Source: Sulfuritalea hydrogenivorans sk43H (lineage in GTDB: Bacteria > Pseudomonadota > Gammaproteobacteria > Burkholderiales > Rhodocyclaceae). From it: 64,000 nucleotides of DNA. Below, in pieces: positions 15,710-24,279 of the stretch. Below the pieces are notes generated by a model that did not search any database, had not been told where the DNA came from, and saw only the letters and a program-made list of their open reading frames with translations. Made by a program: the position numbers and the translations under genes. Position 1 is the first letter of the stretch; every line of letters starts with the position of its first letter. The stretch lies in NCBI RefSeq assembly GCF_000828635.1, contig NZ_AP012547.1, forward strand, positions 1,426,001 through 1,490,000. The letters are read 5' to 3'.

Positions 15710-17344
15710 ATGAGCACCGGCAACACCCGCACCGCCCACCTCGATACCTTTGCCCGCGACCACCTGCCGCCGGCGGAGCTGCAACCGGAGTTCCTGTTCG
15801 AGCTGCCGCATCTGCGCTACCCGGAGCGCATCAACTGCGCGGCGGAGCTGCTCGATCGCGCGGTGAACGAACACGATTGGGGCGAGCGCATGGCGATTTA
15901 CAGCGCGGCGGGCAACTTCAGCTATCGCCAACTGCTGGAATCCGCCAACCGCATCGCCCGCGTGCTGGTCGAGGACATGGGGCTGATCCCCGGCAATCGC
16001 GTGCTGCTGCGTTCCGCCAACAACCCGATGCTGGCGGCCTGCTGGTTCGCCGTGATCAAGGCCGGCGGCATCGTCGTCACCACCATGCCGCTGCTGCGCG
16101 CCAAGGAGCTCACCGACGTGATCGTCAAGGCGCGGATATCGCATGCGCTGTGCGACGCCCGGCTCGCCGAGGAGCTGGAGATCGCGCGCGGCGCCTGTCC
16201 GACGCTGACCAGCCTCAGCTACTACAACGGCGACGCGGGCGTGCCCGGCCTGGATCGCCTGGAGCCGCGCATGGCGGCCAAGCCCGCCAGCTTCGACAAC
16301 ATCGATACCGCGCGCGATGACATCTGCCTGATCGCGTTTACCTCGGGCACCACCGGCAAGCCCAAGGGCACGATGCATTTCCATCGCGACGTGATGGCGA
16401 TCTGCGACTGCTTTCCGCGCTCCACGCTCAAGCTCGAAGGCGACGACATCGTCTGCGGCACGCCGCCGCTGGCCTTCACCTTCGGCCTCGGCGGCATGCT
16501 GCTGTTTCCGTTGCGGCTGGGTGGATCGGCGGTGCTGGTGGAAAGGCTGACGCCGGACCTGCTGCTGCGGACGGTGCAGGACAGCAAGGTCACGGTGCTG
16601 TTCACCGCGCCGACCTTCTATCGCATGATGGCCGGTCAGGTGGGCCAGTTCGACACTTCCAGCCTGCGCAAGTGCGTCTCGGCCGGCGAGGCGCTGCCGG
16701 TCGCTACCCGCAAGTTGTGGCAGGAGGCCACCGGGATTTGCATCATCGACGGCATCGGCGCCACAGAGATGCTGCACATTTTCATTTCGCATACCGAGGA
16801 TGACGTCCGGCCCGGGGCCACCGGCCGGCCGATCCCCGGTTACCGCGCCTGCATCCTCGACAATGAAGGCAATCCGCTGCCGGCGGGCAGCGTCGGCCGC
16901 CTGGCGGTGAAGGGCCCCACCGGCTGCCGCTATCTCGACGACCCCCGCCAGGAGGCGTATGTCAGCGATGGCTGGAACCTGACCGGCGACGCCTACCTGA
17001 TGGATGCCGATGGCTATTTCTTCTACCAGTCACGCACCGACGACATGATCGTCTCCGCCGGCTACAACATCGGCGGGCCGGAAGTCGAAGACTGCCTGCT
17101 GGCGCATCCGGCGGTGGCCGAGTGCGGCGTGGTCGGCGTGCCGGACGCGGAACGCGGCCAGGTGGTCAAGGCCTTCGTTGCGCTCAAGGCCGGCTACAAC
17201 CCCGATGCGGCGATGGCCAAGGCCTTGCAGGAGCACGTGAAGAACCATCTGGCGCCCTACAAGTATCCGCGCCTGATCGAGTTCCGCTCCGCCATGCCGC
17301 GCACCGAAACCGGCAAGCTGCAGCGCTTCAGGCTGCGCGACTAG
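15710..17344 (+). CDS. Aromatic acid-CoA ligase (2-aminobenzoate-CoA ligase-like)
   Basis: 544-residue AMP-dependent acyl-CoA synthetase. The P-loop-like TSGTTGKPKG (near residue 211), the GIGATEML loop, the hinge TGDAYLMDADGYFFYQSRTDD and the catalytic Lys in RTETGKLQRF are all present. The N-terminus and overall pattern recall 2-aminobenzoate/benzoate-CoA ligases of Azoarcus and Thauera, which activate the carboxylate for CoA-dependent ring degradation. The precise substrate cannot be told from sequence. It stands alone, with GFA and dienelactone-hydrolase-like genes downstream. Confidence 0.85.
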   Translation: MSTGNTRTAHLDTFARDHLPPAELQPEFLFELPHLRYPERINCAAELLDRAVNEHDWGERMAIYSAAGNFSYRQLLESANRIARVLVEDMGLIPGNRVLLRSANNPMLAACWFAVIKAGGIVVTTMPLLRAKELTDVIVKARISHALCDARLAEELEIARGACPTLTSLSYYNGDAGVPGLDRLEPRMAAKPASFDNIDTARDDICLIAFTSGTTGKPKGTMHFHRDVMAICDCFPRSTLKLEGDDIVCGTPPLAFTFGLGGMLLFPLRLGGSAVLVERLTPDLLLRTVQDSKVTVLFTAPTFYRMMAGQVGQFDTSSLRKCVSAGEALPVATRKLWQEATGICIIDGIGATEMLHIFISHTEDDVRPGATGRPIPGYRACILDNEGNPLPAGSVGRLAVKGPTGCRYLDDPRQEAYVSDGWNLTGDAYLMDADGYFFYQSRTDDMIVSAGYNIGGPEVEDCLLAHPAVAECGVVGVPDAERGQVVKAFVALKAGYNPDAAMAKALQEHVKNHLAPYKYPRLIEFRSAMPRTETGKLQRFRLRD

Positions 17345-17369
17345 CCGCCGGGCTTGAAAGGATATCGAC

Positions 17370-17768
17370 ATGATCGAAGGAGGCTGCCTGTGCGGAGGAA
17401 TCCGCTACCAGTATGACGGCGAGATCGAGGAGATTTCGCTCTGCCATTGCTCGCAGTGCCGCAAGGCGCAGGGCTCGGCTTTCGCCGCGGTGAGCCCGCT
17501 CGATTCGGCCCGCTTCAGGATCATTGCGGGCGCCGCGCTGCTCAGGGAATACCGGTCCTCGCCGGGCAAGGTGCGGGCCTTCTGCGCCAACTGCGGCAGC
17601 CCGATCTACAGCGCAAAGGACGATGTGCCGGAAGTGAAGCGCCTGCGCATCGGGACCGTGGACACGCCTTTTGCGTGCGACAACATTTTCCACATCTTCG
17701 TCGATTCGAAGGCGTCGTGGTTCGATATCGCCGATAGGCATCCCCGCTTTGCCGAACGCAAGCGCTGA
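17370..17768 (+). CDS. GFA / CENP-V family zinc protein
   Basis: 132 residues with the zinc-binding pattern of the glutathione-dependent formaldehyde-activating fold: GGCLCGGIRY, CHCSQCRKAQG and FCANCGSPIY. Family members bind two zinc ions; the enzymatic activity of most is unproven. It follows the CoA ligase gene by 25 bp with an AAAGGA ribosome site, so it is probably in the same transcript. Confidence 0.88.
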   Translation: MIEGGCLCGGIRYQYDGEIEEISLCHCSQCRKAQGSAFAAVSPLDSARFRIIAGAALLREYRSSPGKVRAFCANCGSPIYSAKDDVPEVKRLRIGTVDTPFACDNIFHIFVDSKASWFDIADRHPRFAERKR

Positions 17769-17795
17769 CCGATGAAACCTGAAACTCCGGAGACA

Positions 17796-18686
17796 ATGAT
17801 GAAACGATTTCGCTGGATGATCCTGTGCGGCCTGGCGGCAGTGTGCGGCCTGAACGCCGCGCTCGCCCTGGCCCAGATGCCGATGGCGAAGGACCTCCAG
17901 TTTCCGGCCGAGCCGGTGGCGCCGGCTGCCGTCGATCGGCCGCAGATGGCACTGTTCAAGCCGGAGGGCGCCGGGCCGTTTCCGGCGCTGGTGCTGCTGC
18001 ATCAGTGCGGCGGCCTGGGTACCCGCAAGCCGAATGAATCGATGCTGGGCTGGGCGAAGGATGCGGTGGCGCGCGGCTACGTGGCGCTGCTGGTCGACAG
18101 CCTCGGCCCGCGCGGCGTGGATTCGGTGTGCTACGGGCCGAAAGGCGGCGTGATTTTCACGCGCGGGGTCAAGGACGCACTGCAGGCGGCGGAGCATTTG
18201 CGGAAATTCGACTTTGTGGACCAGAAGCGCATTGCCCTGGCCGGCTATTCCTGGGGCGCGATGGTCGGTGTCCTGGCCAGCAGCGCGCGCTGGAGCGGCA
18301 ATGCGCTGCCGGGCACGCGCTTCGCCGCCACCGTGGCGTTCTATCCGGGTTGCTTCAACATCAAACCGCCGACCGCTGCCGCCTATGAAATCGTCCAGCC
18401 CGACATCGATCGTCCGCTGCTGGTGCTGATGGGACAGCAGGACACCGAGACGCCGGCAGAGGAATGCGTCGCCAAACTGGGCGCCGCGAAGGCCGCCGGC
18501 GCGCCGGTCGAGTGGCATGTCTATCCGCAGGCCACGCATTGCTGGGATTGCAGGAGCCTCGACGGTTACTCGAAAACCGATGCGCGCGGCAACAGCGTGA
18601 GCTATCGCTACAACGCGGAATACACCGCCGACTCGGCGCAGCGGATGTTCCAGTTCCTCGAACGGAACATGGCTCTACGCCAATAG
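17796..18686 (+). CDS. Secreted dienelactone hydrolase-like alpha/beta hydrolase
   Basis: 296 residues from the chosen ATG at 17796, which follows GGAG and directly precedes a signal peptide (MMKRFRWMILCGLAAVCGLNA...ALAQ); a longer frame begins 24 bp earlier. The mature part has the DLH fold with nucleophile motif AGYSWGAM (Ser), VLMGQQDTETP (Asp region) and QATHCWD (His). Export to the periplasm distinguishes it from cytoplasmic dienelactone hydrolases; the substrate is unknown. Confidence 0.78.
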   Translation: MMKRFRWMILCGLAAVCGLNAALALAQMPMAKDLQFPAEPVAPAAVDRPQMALFKPEGAGPFPALVLLHQCGGLGTRKPNESMLGWAKDAVARGYVALLVDSLGPRGVDSVCYGPKGGVIFTRGVKDALQAAEHLRKFDFVDQKRIALAGYSWGAMVGVLASSARWSGNALPGTRFAATVAFYPGCFNIKPPTAAAYEIVQPDIDRPLLVLMGQQDTETPAEECVAKLGAAKAAGAPVEWHVYPQATHCWDCRSLDGYSKTDARGNSVSYRYNAEYTADSAQRMFQFLERNMALRQ

Positions 18687-18721
18687 GCCCGGTTGCGGGA
18701 GCCGCGATTCATGTTCGGGCA

Positions 18722-19021
18722 ATGCTGATGCCATCGCAACTGCGCGCCGTGCAGGCCGACATCACGCGCCTGCCGGTGGATGCCATCGTCAATGCGGCGA
18801 ACTCGTCCCTGCTCGGCGGCGGCGCCCGCTCGATTGCCTTTCCCGCCATCAGCACCGGCGTCTTCGGCTACCCGGTGGAACTCGCCGCGGGCGTTGCGGT
18901 GGCGACGGTGCGCGCGGCCCTGCGGGAAGTCGCTGCCATCGATGAAGTAATCTTCTGCTGCTTTTCAGCGAACGACCTCGCCGCCTATCAGAAACTGATG
19001 ACGGCGCCAGCCCCCGGATAG
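18722..19021 (+). pseudogene. Macro-domain protein with internal deletion
   Basis: 99 residues. The start (ADITRLPVDAIVNAANSSLLGGG) and the end (RSIAFPAISTGVFGYP) are classic macro-domain segments, but in normal proteins they are separated by about 70 residues that complete the ADP-ribose pocket. Here the two join in frame. The frame is intact, so the gene is either a decayed remnant or makes a minimal protein unlikely to bind ADP-ribose normally. The gap to the next gene is 8 bp. Confidence 0.75.
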
Positions 19022-19029
19022 GACATTCC

Positions 19030-19584
19030 ATGCAGCCTTCAAACCAAATTTCCGCAACGCCGCGTTTCATGATCCCGGAACGTCTGGAGACCGATCGCCT
19101 GGTGTTGCGCATGTTTGCCGCCGACGACTGGCGCGCGCTGCACGAGTACTACTCCGATGCCGAATGCATGCGCTACACCTATCGCCGCGCCCAGAGCGAA
19201 GCCGGCACCTGGCGGGCAATGGCCGGCATGGCCGGGCAGTGGCTGCTGCGCGGCTACGGCCCCTACGCGCTTGAAGAGAAATCGACGCGGACCGTGCTCG
19301 GCACGGTGGGGCTCTGGTATCCGCTGGAATGGCCGGAGCCCGAAATCAAGTGGGCACTGGCGCGTCGCCACTGGGGCAAGGCTTACGCCAGCGAGGCGGT
19401 GCGCGCGGTGCAGCGCATGGTGTCGGAGTGCGTTCCCGAATTGTCGCTGATCAGCCTGATCGACAGCCAGAACGCCGCCTCGATCCGGCTTGCGCTGGCG
19501 GTGGGAGCGAGGCTGGAACGCGAGATGGAATTCGCCGGCGCGCCGTTTCATGTTTACCGGCATCCGCGTCGGCCGGCAGTTTGA
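19030..19584 (+). CDS. GNAT-family N-acetyltransferase (RimJ/RimL type)
   Basis: 184 residues. ERLETDRLVLRMFAADDW is the usual start of the RimJ/RimL-like group, IKWALARRHWGKAYASEAVRA holds the acetyl-CoA pyrophosphate loop, and SLIDSQNAASIRLALAVGA is the conserved C-terminal block. The acceptor substrate is unknown. It lies 8 bp after the macro-domain remnant. Confidence 0.88.
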   Translation: MQPSNQISATPRFMIPERLETDRLVLRMFAADDWRALHEYYSDAECMRYTYRRAQSEAGTWRAMAGMAGQWLLRGYGPYALEEKSTRTVLGTVGLWYPLEWPEPEIKWALARRHWGKAYASEAVRAVQRMVSECVPELSLISLIDSQNAASIRLALAVGARLEREMEFAGAPFHVYRHPRRPAV

Positions 19585-19586
19585 TA

Positions 19587-19612
19587 AGTCGGCGCCGGCG
19601 ATACGGCGGCGA
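19587..19612 (+). repeat. Dispersed GTCGGCGC repeat (intergenic copy)
   Basis: AGTCGGCGCCGGCGATACGG followed by CGGCGAG lies directly after the GNAT stop. It contains both halves of the family consensus (AGTCGGCGCYGGCG and TACGGCGA-like). Confidence 0.7.
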
Positions 19613-19674
19613 GCGAAGCTGTCCCGCCTGGAAGGCATAGAATCACGCATCGCGGTCGGGATGGGGAGACAAAA

Positions 19675-20448
19675 ATGAAAAAATCCATGTTCATTATCCT
19701 GCTGGCGCCTCTGCTCATTGCCGCCGGTGCCGCCGCCGCCGATCTGCCGGTCGGCAACTGCGCCGCGCCGATGGCCGCCACCGATCTTTCCAAGTGCGAT
19801 TTCTCGCGCAAGAAGCTGGCGGGGCGGGACTTGCGCGGCGCCCGCCTGGCCGGTGCCAAGCTGGAAAGCACGGATTTCAGCAAGGCCAATCTTTCCGGCG
19901 CCGATTTGCGCGGCAGCAATGCCAAATGGGCCAACTTCACCGGTGCCAATCTCGCGGGTGCCGATTTGCGCAACGCCGACTTGTTCCATGCGACCTTCGA
20001 CGACGGCGACCTCTCCGGCGCGAATCTCGCGGGGGCCTATCTGTTCGGCGCCAACCTGATCAACACCCGGGCGCCGAAGGCGGATTTTTCAGGCGCCTAT
20101 CTGAAGGACATCCTGATGGAGGGCATCGATCTTTCGGGCGGATCGATCCGCAACTGCTACGCCTTTCGCGCGGTGTTTTCCGGGGCGAAGCTGGCCGGCG
20201 CCGACTTGTCGGGGGCCGACCTGACGGGCGCGTCGATGGAACAGGTCGATTTCAGCAATGCAAAGCTCAAGGCAACGCGGCTGGCGGGCGCGGTGCTGCG
20301 CCAGGCGATCTTCTTCAAGGCCGACATGGACGGCGCCGATCTGGCCAATGCCGACGTCTGGAACGCGAGTTTCGACCAGGCGCGCAATCGCGACAGTTCG
20401 GTGCAGGAGGCCCTGGTCGAGCCCTTCGTGGTCAGGGATCGCCGCTAG
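19675..20448 (+). CDS. Exported pentapeptide-repeat protein
   Basis: 257 residues with a cleavable signal peptide (KKSMFIILLAPLLIAAGAAAA). From about residue 40 to 235 the sequence is built of A(D/N)LXX units (for example ADLRGSNAKWANFTGANLAGAD), which fold into a right-handed quadrilateral beta helix. The ATG follows GGGGAGAC. The role of such exported repeat proteins is generally unknown. Confidence 0.9.
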   Translation: MKKSMFIILLAPLLIAAGAAAADLPVGNCAAPMAATDLSKCDFSRKKLAGRDLRGARLAGAKLESTDFSKANLSGADLRGSNAKWANFTGANLAGADLRNADLFHATFDDGDLSGANLAGAYLFGANLINTRAPKADFSGAYLKDILMEGIDLSGGSIRNCYAFRAVFSGAKLAGADLSGADLTGASMEQVDFSNAKLKATRLAGAVLRQAIFFKADMDGADLANADVWNASFDQARNRDSSVQEALVEPFVVRDRR

Positions 20449-20460
20449 GCTCATACCGGC

Positions 20461-21300
20461 ATGGCCCCGCAAAGCACGCTCTTCGAACTGTACGCCGCCG
20501 ATGGCGTGAAGCTGTCGGGCCAGGCCTGGCTGCCGCCGGCGCCGCGCGCCGTGGTGGCGGTGGTGCACGGCATCGCCGAGCATGCGGGACGCTATGCCTT
20601 CCTCGCCGATCGCGCCAATCAGTGCGGCCTCGGCGTGGTGTCGGCGGACTTGCGCGGCCACGGCCGTTCGCCGGGCGAGAGATCGTATGTCGAGCGCTTC
20701 GACGACTATCTGCTGGATGTGGATGCGCTGATGGCGAAGGCGCGCGAACTGGCGGCCGGGCGTCCGCTGTTCCTCATGGGGCACAGCATGGGCGGCGCCA
20801 TCGCCCTGCGCTGGCTGGCGCAGCGAAAGCAGCCGGTGGCGGGATTGATTTTGTCGTCGGCGGCGCTCAAGATCGGTGGCGACGTGCCGCGCCTGCTGGT
20901 GGCATTGGCGCCGCTGCTGTCGCGCTGGCTGCCGCACCTGCGCGGTACGCGTCTCGATCCGGCGACCATCAGTCGCGATCCGGCGGCGGTGGCGGCCTAT
21001 GTTAATGATCCGCTGGTGAGCCTGCTGGCGCCGCCGGCGCGCACCGGTGCCGAGCTGCTGCAGGCAATGGAGGCCAATCGCGCCGCTGCCGCCGGGCTTG
21101 CGCTGCCGGTGTATCTGTTTCATGGCGATGCCGACCGCCTGACCGATCCGGACGGCAGCCGGGACATCCACGAGCGCTGGGGCGGCAGCGACAAGACCCT
21201 GCGCCTGTGGCCAGGCAGCCGCCACGAGACCTTCAACGACCTCGATCGCGAGGGCGTAGTGGCGGAACTTCTGGGGTGGATACTGGCGCGCTGCGCCTAG
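20461..21300 (+). CDS. Alpha/beta hydrolase, monoacylglycerol lipase-like
   Basis: 279 residues. VVHGIAEHAGRYAFLAD and DLRGHGRSPGER are typical of lysophospholipase/monoacylglycerol lipases. The nucleophile elbow is GHSMGG, FHGDADRLTDP supplies the Asp and SRHETFND the His. No signal peptide. It starts 12 bp after the pentapeptide gene and may be co-transcribed with it. Confidence 0.88.
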   Translation: MAPQSTLFELYAADGVKLSGQAWLPPAPRAVVAVVHGIAEHAGRYAFLADRANQCGLGVVSADLRGHGRSPGERSYVERFDDYLLDVDALMAKARELAAGRPLFLMGHSMGGAIALRWLAQRKQPVAGLILSSAALKIGGDVPRLLVALAPLLSRWLPHLRGTRLDPATISRDPAAVAAYVNDPLVSLLAPPARTGAELLQAMEANRAAAAGLALPVYLFHGDADRLTDPDGSRDIHERWGGSDKTLRLWPGSRHETFNDLDREGVVAELLGWILARCA

Positions 21301-21316
21301 AGCCTCCGCGTCGTCG

Positions 21317-22870
21317 CTACTTGCGCCGCACGAAGATGAAATCGCCGCCTTCGTGGCCGGCCTGGCGGATATCGCTGTACTGGGGCGTCTGCTGGGCGCT
21401 GAGGACTACCTGGCGGCGCATCGAGGAGAAGAGCTGGCTCATGTCGACGATGCCGGTGTTGGTCCGCAGCGCATCGAGGAAGGCCTTGGCGAACACCGAA
21501 TGCTTGCCGCCGCCGGCATCCTCCACCGGCTCCAGTCCCCCCGAGACCAGCGCGGTACGCGCCCGCTTCTGCGACAGGCGGGTAAAGTCGTCGAGCGCGG
21601 TCATCTGCACCGACAGGCTGCGCGTCAGCGTGCCGGCATAGCAGCTGTCGGCGACCAGCAGCACATGCTTGGCGCGGGTGCCGCGCACCATGTCGGCGAT
21701 GTCCGAATTCGACAGCCAGTTGGCGCGGCGATTGGCATCGGCATCCACCGGCAGCCAGAAGCCGCGGTCGGAGTCGGTGTCCAGATGGCCGTGGCCGGCA
21801 TAGTAGATCAGCAGATTGTCGGCGTCGGTGAGGCGGCGACGCAGGTCGTCGAAGGAATCGAGCATCTGGTTGCGCGTGGCGTCGAGCAGCAGCGTGACCT
21901 TGAAACCGTATTCCTTCTGCAACAGGTCGGCCACGGTGCGCGCGTCATGCGCGGCGGTCTTGAGCGGCGTCACCGAGCGATAGTTGTCGATGCCGATCAC
22001 CAGCGCGTGGTAGTTGCCGAAGTTGAGCCTGGCATTGCCCGGTTGTGCCAGCGGCTTCATGCGCACCGGAGCCGCCTCGCCCAGTGCGGCGAGCCGGGAG
22101 CGGGCCAGGCTTTCAAAGCTGCCGCTGGGGAACTTGCGCAGATAGGCCTGGAAGTCGGCAGGATTCGCGCTGTTCTTGATGCTGTCCCAGAAGGCGAGGT
22201 CGATCGCAGCCGAAGTGTCGGCCAGCGACGCCGGCGGCGTGCCCGGCGCCGCGGTCGGTGGCGAGCTCGCGCCGAATGCCAGCAACGCTGCGGACTTGTC
22301 GAGCTTGTCGCCGAAGTCCGTATTGGCCGCGTCCCACGCCTCCGCGGCGGCTTCGCCGATCGAGCCCCAGGTATGCCGGGTGGCCACAATCGACATTCCA
22401 TCGACTTTGACGCCCTTGTTGTCGGCAAAGGACGCCGTGATTTCCGCGGCGCCTTCCTTGCGGATGCCCGGCGACATGGTCAATTTCAGGTCCAGTGACA
22501 GAGCCAGGCCGCAGTCGCGGGACGGCAGGTCCGCGGCGGAGTTGATCGAGGTGACTTCGCGAAAGCGGGATTGCAGGGTATTGGTGATGTCGGAGACGAG
22601 GCGTCTGGAATCGAATCCGGACATGGCGCTTCCGGCAAGGCCATCGCGCATTGTGGTCAGGTAATCGAAGGTTTTGCTGGTGTTGTCAGTGAGAAGGACG
22701 CACAACTTCGCCGCGGAATGCAGGCGGGTCGCCCTGGATGACAGCGCCCTGAATGGATCTTCGGTCTTTGAATACTGCGGCGGCGCCGCGCAGGCGACGA
22801 GCACCAATGCCATCAGGGCGGCAGACAAAGGGAAGCGGATCGATTTCCGGAGCAACCCTGTTTCGCGCAT
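21317..22870 (-). CDS. Caspase-family (C14) lipoprotein
   Basis: 517 residues from ATG 22870, which follows GGGAGATAGC; a longer frame exists but only this start gives a lipoprotein signal ending in LVLVAC (Cys27). The middle region has no named fold. The C-terminal caspase-like domain begins at YHALVIGIDNYR and contains the His in YYAGHGHLDTDS (~358) and the Cys in VADSCYAGTL (~408), so the catalytic dyad is intact. It is probably anchored in the envelope; partners and substrates are unknown. Confidence 0.85.
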   Translation of the reverse strand: MRETGLLRKSIRFPLSAALMALVLVACAAPPQYSKTEDPFRALSSRATRLHSAAKLCVLLTDNTSKTFDYLTTMRDGLAGSAMSGFDSRRLVSDITNTLQSRFREVTSINSAADLPSRDCGLALSLDLKLTMSPGIRKEGAAEITASFADNKGVKVDGMSIVATRHTWGSIGEAAAEAWDAANTDFGDKLDKSAALLAFGASSPPTAAPGTPPASLADTSAAIDLAFWDSIKNSANPADFQAYLRKFPSGSFESLARSRLAALGEAAPVRMKPLAQPGNARLNFGNYHALVIGIDNYRSVTPLKTAAHDARTVADLLQKEYGFKVTLLLDATRNQMLDSFDDLRRRLTDADNLLIYYAGHGHLDTDSDRGFWLPVDADANRRANWLSNSDIADMVRGTRAKHVLLVADSCYAGTLTRSLSVQMTALDDFTRLSQKRARTALVSGGLEPVEDAGGGKHSVFAKAFLDALRTNTGIVDMSQLFSSMRRQVVLSAQQTPQYSDIRQAGHEGGDFIFVRRK

Positions 22871-23376
22871 GCTATCTCCCTGAATGGCGCATTTCTTCCG
22901 CGGCATCTTACTCGCTACGTATTGGCCTTGCAGCTCTTTCCCCGCGACGGCACGCAATGCAATTGCTCCAGTTGGCGCAGTCAGGGTGTGAATGAACTCG
23001 CCGAATGCGGAAATAAAATTATCCGTTACATGGCTTCGGTTGCAGGTCTTATAGTTGACTCGTCACATACATGCGGAGCAAAACCCCGCCTCGCATGTCT
23101 CCCTGAGTCGGCGTCAAAGCGCCGGCCTCGCCTGTAGATCGGGAGCAACTCCCGGCTGCGCCGTGATCGGATCCGTCGTTCGCGCCCCCAAGGCTGCGGA
23201 CGGCCGGATTCACTGTGGCGTTGTTGCACTACGGATTCATCCCTTGCTCCAGATCAACGCGGCTTGCCGCGTCTGCGGGCATGGTGAAAACGCGGCGGCA
23301 AATCCATGATCATCAAGTGGTTGTTATTTCAGGCCTGAAGTATTTTCGGGTCGCATTGAAAAGGGAGCAGGCGGGA
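22871..23376. other. Intergenic region upstream of rnfB
   Basis: 506 bp between the divergent caspase-like gene and rnfB. The part near 22990-23080 is AT-richer and contains TTGACT at about 23054, a possible -35 element, but no convincing -10 was fixed. A degenerate copy of the GAGTCGGCG repeat lies near 23105. No gene is supported; the long open frame crossing it has no homology before rnfB. Confidence 0.45.
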
Positions 23377-24255
23377 GTGGAGTCGTTGGCGAATCTTGCG
23401 GTGGCAGGGGCTTTCATGGCCGGGCTGGGTATCGTCCTGGCGCTGCTGCTGGCGTTTGCCAACAAGAAACTGTACGTCTTCGAAGACCCGCGCATCGGCG
23501 AGGTCGAGGAACTGCTGCCCAAATCCAACTGCGGCGCCTGCGGCCAGGCCGGCTGCCGCGATTTCGCCGAGAAGGTGGTCGGCGGCAGCATCATCCCGGC
23601 GCAATGCACGGTGAGCTCGCCGCAGCAGCGCCAGGGCATCGCCGACCTGCTCGGCGTCGCCGCCGGCACGGTGGAAAAGAAGGTGGCCCGGCTGGCCTGC
23701 GGCGGCGGCCAGCATGTGGCCTTCCTGCGCGCCCGCTACGAGGGCCTCAAGACCTGTCGCGCGGCGGCGGTGGTGTCCGGCGGCGGCAAGGAATGCGCCT
23801 GGGGTTGCCTGGGCCTGGCCGATTGCGCCAATGTCTGCACCTTCGATGCCATCGCCATGGATGCCCACGGCCTGCCGGTGGTCGACAGCGAAAAATGCAC
23901 GGCCTGCAACGATTGCGTCGAGGTCTGCCCCAAGGGGCTGTTCAGCCTGGAGCCGATCAGCCATCGCCTCTGGGTGGCCTGCAAGAACCAGGCGGACGGC
24001 GATACCGCCGAGGCTTCCTGCGAGGTGGCCTGCACCGCCTGCGGCAAGTGCGTCGCCGATTCGCCGTTCAAGCTGATGCAGCTTGCCGGCAACCTCGCCG
24101 TCGTCAATTACGACTGGAACGACCGTGCCAGCCGTGTGCCGATCGAACGCTGCCCTACCGGAGCGATCCTCTGGTTCGAAACCCCGGACCGTCCGCTGAA
24201 GGGCGCCGCCGCCAAGAAAATCCTGCGCAACGACCCGTTGCCGCTGCGCTATTGA
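23377..24255 (+). CDS. rnfB: Electron transport complex subunit RnfB
   Basis: 292 residues from GTG 23377 (behind AAGGGAG), giving an N-terminal membrane helix (VAGAFMAGLGIVLALLLAF). Then follow the CGACGQAGC cluster domain and three further cysteine blocks: ECAWGCLGLADCANVC, CTACNDCVEVCP and CEVACTACGKCVAD. RnfB accepts electrons from ferredoxin in the ion-translocating ferredoxin:NAD oxidoreductase. It is longer than the ~190-residue enterobacterial form owing to the extra ferredoxin-like C-terminus. It precedes a pyruvate:ferredoxin oxidoreductase gene by 24 bp. Confidence 0.93.
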   Translation: MESLANLAVAGAFMAGLGIVLALLLAFANKKLYVFEDPRIGEVEELLPKSNCGACGQAGCRDFAEKVVGGSIIPAQCTVSSPQQRQGIADLLGVAAGTVEKKVARLACGGGQHVAFLRARYEGLKTCRAAAVVSGGGKECAWGCLGLADCANVCTFDAIAMDAHGLPVVDSEKCTACNDCVEVCPKGLFSLEPISHRLWVACKNQADGDTAEASCEVACTACGKCVADSPFKLMQLAGNLAVVNYDWNDRASRVPIERCPTGAILWFETPDRPLKGAAAKKILRNDPLPLRY

Positions 24256-24279
24256 ACTTGAAAGTTTGAGGAAGTCATC

